A stretch of 64,000 bases of DNA from Lineus longissimus (Eukaryota; Nemertea; Pilidiophora; Heteronemertea; Lineidae). The stretch lies in NCBI RefSeq assembly GCF_910592395.1, contig NC_088311.1, forward strand, positions 13,210,501 to 13,274,500, read 5' to 3'. Shown piece by piece: positions 58,904 to 64,000 of this stretch; positions within the stretch are counted from its first letter, which is position 1, and each line of letters starts with the position of its first letter. The notes below the pieces were generated by a model. It did not search any database. It was not told the origin of the DNA and was given only the letters and a program-made list of their open reading frames with translations. Made by a program: the position numbers and the translations under genes.

Positions 58904-59329
58904 GAGACAAGAACACTAATGAATATTCATAGGTTGGAGGTTCGAGGCCTATCAATTAGACGAGTGCATGTTTTTAACTCTCAAGTACATATTTGGAGAG
59001 GTATTGAAAAAATATTTGTTGTGGCAAAATTATTTGATGAAAAAATAATTTCGAATTTTGCTAATTGGGTAATAGGGGGCGTGTTTTGAGATTTTTCTGC
59101 CAGTTGGCTGAAAAGAGTGGAAATATCAATGTCTGTCTAATTTGTCGATTATCAAAAAATTTCCGTGGTCAACTACCAGTTTATTTTTCACCATTTACTT
59201 GCCCGACTGTCATAAATATCATATCAAAATTTCAGATTCACAACCCCACGCAGTGTTTGATGCGTCGCGGTCAAACATTGAAAATTTAACTGCTAAAAGG
59301 CTTAAAAAAATCAATGGTGGTCTTGTTTC
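58904..59329. mobile_element. Element M, copy 3 (426 bp)
   Basis: The ends GAGACAAGAACAC and TGGTCTTGTTTC are flanked by GGAG (58900-58903 and 59330-59333). It is diverged from the two array copies by point changes and a few indels. Confidence 0.8.
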
Positions 59330-59782
59330 GGAGAATAATAATGAGAATGGGCCTAATAAGCCACAAGCAAGGCTGCGGATGTTCATGGCAATGTTCGTCC
59401 TGATGAATGGTATGTTTGTCTGCCGCAGACAACACCAGTATGATGCATTTTTGCGTCGGAGACATGCTAGGAGGGCCCAAATGATGCGAACTTTCATCAT
59501 GCGACAAAGGGCATTCGCATTTATGTTATTGTTCATTGCTGGGATGCAGGAGGTGAACAGGCCTCGGCTCCGTATGGAACGGCGTATGTGGTGTTAATCT
59601 CGGCTTCGAATATTTTGGGACAGTGTGATGGACGGATTTCTATGGCGAGAAGATTCACACTGGCTTGAAAATCTTCGTATAACTCGGGAACTGTTTATGT
59701 ATTTGTGCGACAGGTTGCGGCATCGTATTGAGAGACAGGACACCAGAATGAGAAGGGCAATTCGTGTGGATGAGAGATCATG
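59330..59782 (+). pseudogene. Harbinger nuclease, N-terminal part
   Basis: After the element-M copy the frame gives an Arg/Met-rich segment (NNNENGPNKPQARLRM to RLRMERRMWC). From about 59602, in another frame, FWDSVMDGFLWREDSHWLEN and FMYLCDRLRHRIERQDTRMR then AIRVDERS. The latter is the characteristic start of the DDE_Tnp_4 nuclease (a Trp/Phe-rich block followed by DT-x-x-R-x-AI). The catalytic core is missing before the right end of the element. It is a different fragment from the one at 20.4 kb, which has only the C-terminal half. Confidence 0.75.
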
Positions 59783-60737
59783 AAATGACAGATACTCCCG
59801 CGTGTTTTCTCCAGTGCTAAAACAGGAAGTAGATAATACGCATGCGTATAGGTGATGCGATCTGGATAAATCGCTTCGAGTATTCACACACAAATACAAA
59901 GCGATTCAGCCAATGCGATCCAGCTGAATCGACTTCGAAAACGGTTTAGGAAGTGTTTTGAATACGGCGATTCAGAAGCGTTTTAAGTGTGAATAGGTAA
60001 AGCGATTTAAACGTCTAGTGAGAACGCGGCTTAACTCGGCTAGCAGCAGTAGTTTTGACGGAACATTTGAATTTACGCCAGGCATGTCAGGTGACACTGA
60101 CACCACAGTGATGATATCTGATTCGGATGAAAATGACTCTTCTATGTCTCCTATAGAAGGTAGTATTGACACCATCCCAGAAACACCGATGATATTATCT
60201 TCTGACGAATCCCTTCAAGCTGCTAGTGTGTCTGACCACGATCATGCCATTAATGAGCAAAGCCAAAGGTTTGTGCAAAATGATTGTAGTGATACATGTA
60301 GCAATATTCTTGAATTGCATGAAAAATACACCGCTGATAAATTAAACTCAGTGCCCAACTGTATTAAACTCGGTGTCCATGTGAAAACATCTAGATTCAC
60401 TGGAGTTTCCTTAGAGCAATTTGCCAAAATGAAGACATACATGTGCCAAAGTTTGCACTCATCACACCTGCACTCATCACACCAAAGGTGTAAGTGTCAG
60501 AGTTGGATTGACATGTCCAATTGCATTTTGCAACATGAGCCTATATCACTGAGGCAACTCCATGAGCATTGTTTTCCTGGTACTGTGTATCATCGCACCA
60601 CAATTTACAACCGTGTATTTGAAATGCCTACTGTTCTGGTAGAAATGGGGCGATCTGAGAAGTCGACAAGGAGACAGGGTGACAGTGACCGTGTACAGTG
60701 TACTGTAATGATAGCCAGTCGTAAGCAGTTGATGTAA

Positions 60738-61290
60738 ATCTACTACGTCTACGAGGAGGATTGTCGATAGTCAGCCCAGCGGTATCAACACGTCGTCGAT
60801 GAACATTTGTACCCGCCATGCAGTTATCTTCTGGAGTGACACTTCGTATGATGAACACTTGTTTGTGTATAAGTGACTATATGTGTACTTCTATTGTTTC
60901 TCGATCATTGTTCACTGTCTAGTATCCTGTTCATAGACTATCGGTATCAAGTTGGAAATATGTGGTATCTTTTTTGTTGCATTGTATTGTGTGTGTCAAC
61001 TTTTCGCTCTAATCTTGACTTTCAGGTATGCTGTTGCTAGTTGTCTGTGTCCGTACTGTACTAAGTCCTATTTCAATCTAATATACAAGGGAGTCTCTAA
61101 TATACCTGGTATAGGGCTACTAACCAGGTTTAACTATTACTTGTCATGTGCCTGACGTGGTTGGTTTTTCATTTTGAGGCATAGTAGTGCAAGGGGAACT
61201 TCATGCATTGTTCCTAACCATTGGCATGCTATACTCACGGTCAGTCTATTTCTAAATTCTCGGAGGGCTTATTGTGTATAGTTGTATTGT
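60738..61290. other. No gene seen (3' side of G2)
   Basis: Short frames only, with no domain or repeat I can identify. Confidence 0.4.
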
Positions 61291-61427
61291 ACGCGCCGGT
61301 CACCGATCCGAAGGTTGACCGCGCTCGACGTTGCTTAACTTCCACTCTGGGGCTAACGCGCCAACCACTGGGCCATAAAGGAATTCCCTCGTGGCCAGCG
61401 GGTTAAGCCGTGCCATATACCTGGGGG
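61291..61427 (-). repeat. Chimeric tRNA/5S rRNA-derived repeat, copy 1
   Basis: Minus strand: a tRNA A-box-like TGGCCCAGTGGTTAGCGCG, then GAAGTTAAGCAACGTCGAG and GGATCGGTGACCGG, which follow the 5S rRNA internal promoter (A box, intermediate element, C box) closely. The strand opens with CAGGTATATGGCACGGCTTA. Probably a SINE3-like unit. Confidence 0.75.
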
Positions 61428-61556
61428 TACTATACATCATTCCCCCCTTCGGACAGAGATGGATCGTCCGCGATCCTACTTAGCGCTTCATGTGTCTCAG
61501 TACCGAACTACAAATCCAGAGCTCGCATCGCGTGGGAAGGTCGCCAGATGTATTAT

Positions 61557-61693
61557 ACGCGCCGGTCACCGATCCAAAGGTTGACCGCGCTCGACGTTGC
61601 TTAACTTCCACTCTGGGGCCAACGCGCCAACCACTGGGCCATAAAGGAATTCCCTCTTGGCCGGCGGGTTAAGCCGTGCCATATACCTGGGGG
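61557..61693 (-). repeat. Chimeric tRNA/5S rRNA-derived repeat, copy 2
   Basis: Near-identical to copy 1 at a 266-bp offset, with the intervening 125 bp acting as linker or tail. The two are in tandem and on the same strand. Confidence 0.75.
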
Positions 61694-61794
61694 TTACAGT
61701 TTGTGAATGTTTGCCATTTCAAATATTAGTATTGTTTTTCAATTCTTAGTTTTCCAGTCTCATACATGTCATATACTGTTAAATATTACTACAG

Positions 61795-62522
61795 ATGGTA
61801 GACCCAGCTCCAGGTGCAGCCCCAGCTGCAGCACCGGTTGCTGCTCCTCCAGCCGCAGCCCCTGCTCCAGCCGCAGCCCCAGCGCCAGCCCTAGCGGCAC
61901 TTCGACCATCAGATTTTCTTCCAGACCCCAAGTTTAGTGGGGAAGATGTATCTAATGAAAAAGCGACCAGCCACTGGTATCTTTTTACAGATTATTTGCA
62001 GGTGCATGGATTAGCCAATCCAGGTGTGGCTGCAATGCCAGCAGTAACAGTTAGATTTAGATTGTCCCTAGCGGGAAATGAGAGGTTATGTGCTCATGAT
62101 AGAGTGCTTGCAGACCTAAATGATATGAAAGAGTCATTCATACAGCGGTTTAGCCCACACCATAGCGAGTTTGCAAATACCAAATATTTTGACAATATTG
62201 TTGACAAAACTGGTGAATCAGCAGAGCAATTTTACAGAAGATTAGGATTGAAGGACAAAGGATAAACTATAATGATCATCAGATAAGGACGAAGTTCTTA
62301 CACTCTCTTCCTCAGGAATGCCAAAGAGCAGTTGTGATGGCCGCTCCAGTTGGAGCCAATGCCCAAGTCATTGCCAATTTAGCCCAAAATTATTTAGATA
62401 TTATGCCAAAAACTGATAAAACTGTATCCTTTACAGATCACGTGCATCATGTAGCAGCTCCCTCACCAGATGTAGAGGACCTCAAAAGCACCATTCGAGA
62501 ACTAGAAGCAAGCATTAAACTT
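61795..62522 (+). pseudogene. Second retrotransposon Gag, frameshifted
   Basis: ATG 61795 opens an Ala/Pro-rich leader (MVDPAPGAAPAAAPVAAPP), then RPSDFLPDPKFSGEDVSNEK, HWYLFTDYLQVHGL, SFIQRFSPHHSEFANTKYF and ESAEQFYRRL. A frame change near 62255 continues as NYNDHQIRTKFLHSLPQECQ and NLAQNYLDIMPKTDK, ending in a helical stretch (DVEDLKSTIRELEASIKL). The order (proline-rich leader, capsid-like helices) matches Gag of a gypsy-type element unlike the one at 54 kb. It is cut at about 62523 where satellite sequence begins; no zinc knuckle or pol. Confidence 0.65.
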
Positions 62523-62679
62523 CATGAAGTGTCATCATTAAATTGCGTCACCATTGTCTGTATAATGGACCTTTAAGCATAAAGACATGCTCTACTCAGC
62601 TAGGCCTAAATGTACCTAAAAGTCCTAGGTTTTGATGTATTCGAGCATGTCACCACATGCATATTCATTCCATAAGGGT

Positions 62680-62850
62680 TAACCCGCTGGACCAGCTATA
62701 GACTATGTACGTGTTGTGAAGAGCCAGGAATTTTAGTTCCTTGAAAGCCACACCGGTTCATCCAGACATACAATCATGGGTTCTCCCCGGGATCGAACCC
62801 GGGCCCTATTGCGTGGTAGCCAGCAGTGTTAACCACTAGGCTATGAGGCT
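62680..62850 (-). repeat. tRNA-derived SINE-like unit, copy 1
   Basis: Minus strand: TAGCCTAGTGGTTAACAC (A box) and GGGCCCGGGTTCGATCCCGG (B box) at tRNA spacing, followed by a ~95-bp unrelated tail ending TCCAGCGGGTTAACCC. Confidence 0.75.
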
Positions 62851-63481
62851 CCTCATGTCCCCGGTTTCAATGTATCGAGCATGTCATCAAACGCACACAT
62901 TCATGAGGCCTCATCCCAGAAGACCAGATGGAGTTTCATGTCAACATGGCCTGTATAATGCACACAAAGCTTTAGAAAGGCCACTCCTTTAGCTTCAAAC
63001 ATCTACTCCGCTAGGCTTACATGTTCCTCGAAGTTGTCTTCATTTCCCCGGTTTGAATATATCGAGCATGTCACCACACGCATAGTCATTCATAAGGTCC
63101 AGTCCCTGGGACCAGATGGAGTGTCATTGGTAAATTGTGTCACAATGGACTGTTTAATGCAACCGAAGCTTTAGAAAGGCCACTCCTCTAAGCTGCATAC
63201 ATCCTTTACTCAGTTAGGCTACGTGTACCACAAAGTTGTCCTCATTTCCCCGCTTTGAATGTATCGAGCATGTTATCACACATACAGTCATTCATTAGTC
63301 TTCAATCCTGGGTCTTGATGAAGTGTCATCATTAAATTGCGTCACCATTGTCTGTATAATGGACCTTAAGCATAAAGACATGCTCTACTCAGCTAGGCCT
63401 AAATGTACCTTAAATACGTCCTTATGTCCTAGGTTTTGATGTATTCGAGCATGTCACCACATGCATATTCATTCCATAAGG

Positions 63482-63653
63482 GTTTACCCGCTGGACAAGC
63501 TATAGACTATGTACGTGTTGTGAAGAGCCAGGAATTTTACTTCCTTGAAAGCCACGCCGGTTCATCCAGAAATACAATCCTGGGTTCTCCCCGGGATCGA
63601 ACCCGGGCCCTATTGCGTGGTAGCCAGCAGTGTTAACCACTAGGCTATGAGGC
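63482..63653 (-). repeat. tRNA-derived SINE-like unit, copy 2
   Basis: Same A and B boxes and tail as copy 1, with a few substitutions, in the same register within the satellite. Confidence 0.75.
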
Positions 63654-63905
63654 ACCTCATGTCCCCGGTTTGAATGTATCGAGCATGTTATCACACACAC
63701 AGTCATTCATGAGTCCACAATCCTGGGACTTGATGAAGTGTCATCATTAAATTGCGTCACCATTGTCTGTATAATGGACCTTAAGCATAAAGACATGCTC
63801 TACTCAGCTAGGCCTAAATGTACCTCAAATACGTCCTTATGTCCTTATGTCCTAGGTTTTGATGTATTCGAGCATGTCACCACATGCATATTCATTCCAT
63901 AAGGA

Positions 63906-64000
63906 TTTACCCGCTGGACCAGCTATAGACTATGTACGTGTTGTGAAGAGCCAGGAATTTTAGTTCCTTGAAAGCCACGCCGGTTCATCCAGAAATACAA
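63906..64000 (-). repeat. tRNA-derived SINE-like unit, copy 3 (cut by window)
   Basis: Only the tail part (CCCGCTGGACCAGCTATAG onward) lies inside the window; the tRNA-like head is beyond position 64000. Confidence 0.65.

Larger units (their letters stand above)
58656..60031 (+). mobile_element. PIF/Harbinger element, internally deleted
   Basis: Imperfect inverted ends (AGCTGTGTTCTCAC... and ...GTGAGAACGCGGCT) are flanked by TAA (58653-58655 and 60032-60034), the 3-bp TWA target of this superfamily. It carries an element-M insertion and the first part of the nuclease. Removing it with one TAA rejoins the G2 frame exactly. Confidence 0.88.
56434..60737 (+). pseudogene. G2: CIDE-N family paralogue of G1, split by Harbinger
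   Basis: Inferred exons: 56434-56716 (helical segment with RIIDTDYFLALGLKRY and GICIDVLAKYETAPKKYWP), 57220-57296 (77 nt, same length and phases as G1 exon 1), 57575-57719, 57811-57953, and 58308-60737 interrupted at 58656-60031. CIDE-N: GFNYEEILQKACEKAGV, then FFLSEDAKTIVDEDF. Next YNSCVNTQCYELAVQNPELT ending NKARAE (G1: YNAAINTQC, KARAK). The coiled coil ends LKKKEKKAERD, then TAG at the G1 position, then DTTVMISDSD and a Cys domain with CKCQ, HEPISLRQLHEH and VLVEMGRSEKS. Lesions: frameshifts in exon 57575-57719 and in the A7 near 58330, plus the insertion. No start exon found. Confidence 0.7.
62523..64000. repeat. ~190-200-bp satellite with higher-order structure
   Basis: The box GAGCATGT-ATCACA recurs at 62644, 62877, 63064, 63266, 63447, 63681 and 63870. 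TCATCATTAAATTGCGTCAC recurs at 62530, 63328 and 63741. Alternate monomers differ and some carry a tRNA-derived unit, giving a longer repeat of roughly 415 bp. It continues past the window end. Confidence 0.75.

Noticed and set aside
61221-61672. Paired 60-64-residue frames with RARRCLTSTLG
   Set aside because: Translations of the tandem tRNA/5S repeat.
62775-62850. Genuine tRNA gene
   Set aside because: A and B boxes are good, but the anticodon stem does not pair properly and copies repeat with a tail; it is SINE/satellite-borne.

Overview
This is a repeat-dense piece of an animal nuclear genome, most likely a marine invertebrate (lancelet, echinoderm, hemichordate or mollusc; I cannot tell which). 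The grounds are spliced genes with GT-AG introns, a Maverick/Polinton remnant, transposase relatives of the Harbinger, hAT, Mutator-like and integrase-core groups, two LTR-retrotransposon gag genes, tRNA- and 5S-derived SINE-like repeats, and many AT-rich inverted-repeat elements. There are no operons and no conserved housekeeping gene. Almost everything recognisable is a mobile element or sits between mobile elements.

Layout. 1-3.4 kb: non-coding, with a TTAA-flanked MITE. 3.5-6.5 kb: Polinton remnant (coiled-coil/TM protein, packaging ATPase, damaged chromodomain integrase, zinc-ribbon protein). 6.5-12.05 kb: 300-bp-family repeats, then a four-exon integrase-core gene on the minus strand with a 1.57-kb motif-rich inverted-repeat element inside one exon. 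13.3-17.0 kb: a spliced minus-strand gene with a CIDE-N domain (G1). 20.4-20.9 kb: Harbinger nuclease fragment. 22.1-41.9 kb: a tandem array of a 5,916-bp unit carrying a Mutator-like transposase and, divergently, a His-Me-finger (HNH-like) endonuclease. The first unit is broken up by three TE insertions, including a TTAA-flanked element with ~770-bp inverted repeats and one Cys/His protein. 41.95-55.70 kb: a 13.75-kb LTR element (minus strand, gag only) inserted into the last array unit and itself filled with two foldback-type elements, a THAP fragment, a 300-bp repeat element and a hAT gene. 56.4-60.7 kb: G2, a diverged plus-strand paralogue of G1, split by a Harbinger element. 61.3-64 kb: a tandem chimeric tRNA/5S repeat, a second gag gene and a ~190-200-bp satellite with embedded tRNA-derived units.

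The most interesting signals are: (1) G1/G2, two copies of a CIDE-N-domain family I do not recognise, with matching exon lengths and phases and a stop codon at the same aligned position; (2) a ~300-bp repeat whose monomers each hold a CTCF-like core and nuclear-receptor half-sites; (3) two members of a foldback family with clean 8-bp target duplications; (4) the tandem transposase/endonuclease array; and (5) several nested insertions whose boundaries can be read to the base because empty sites are present in the same window.
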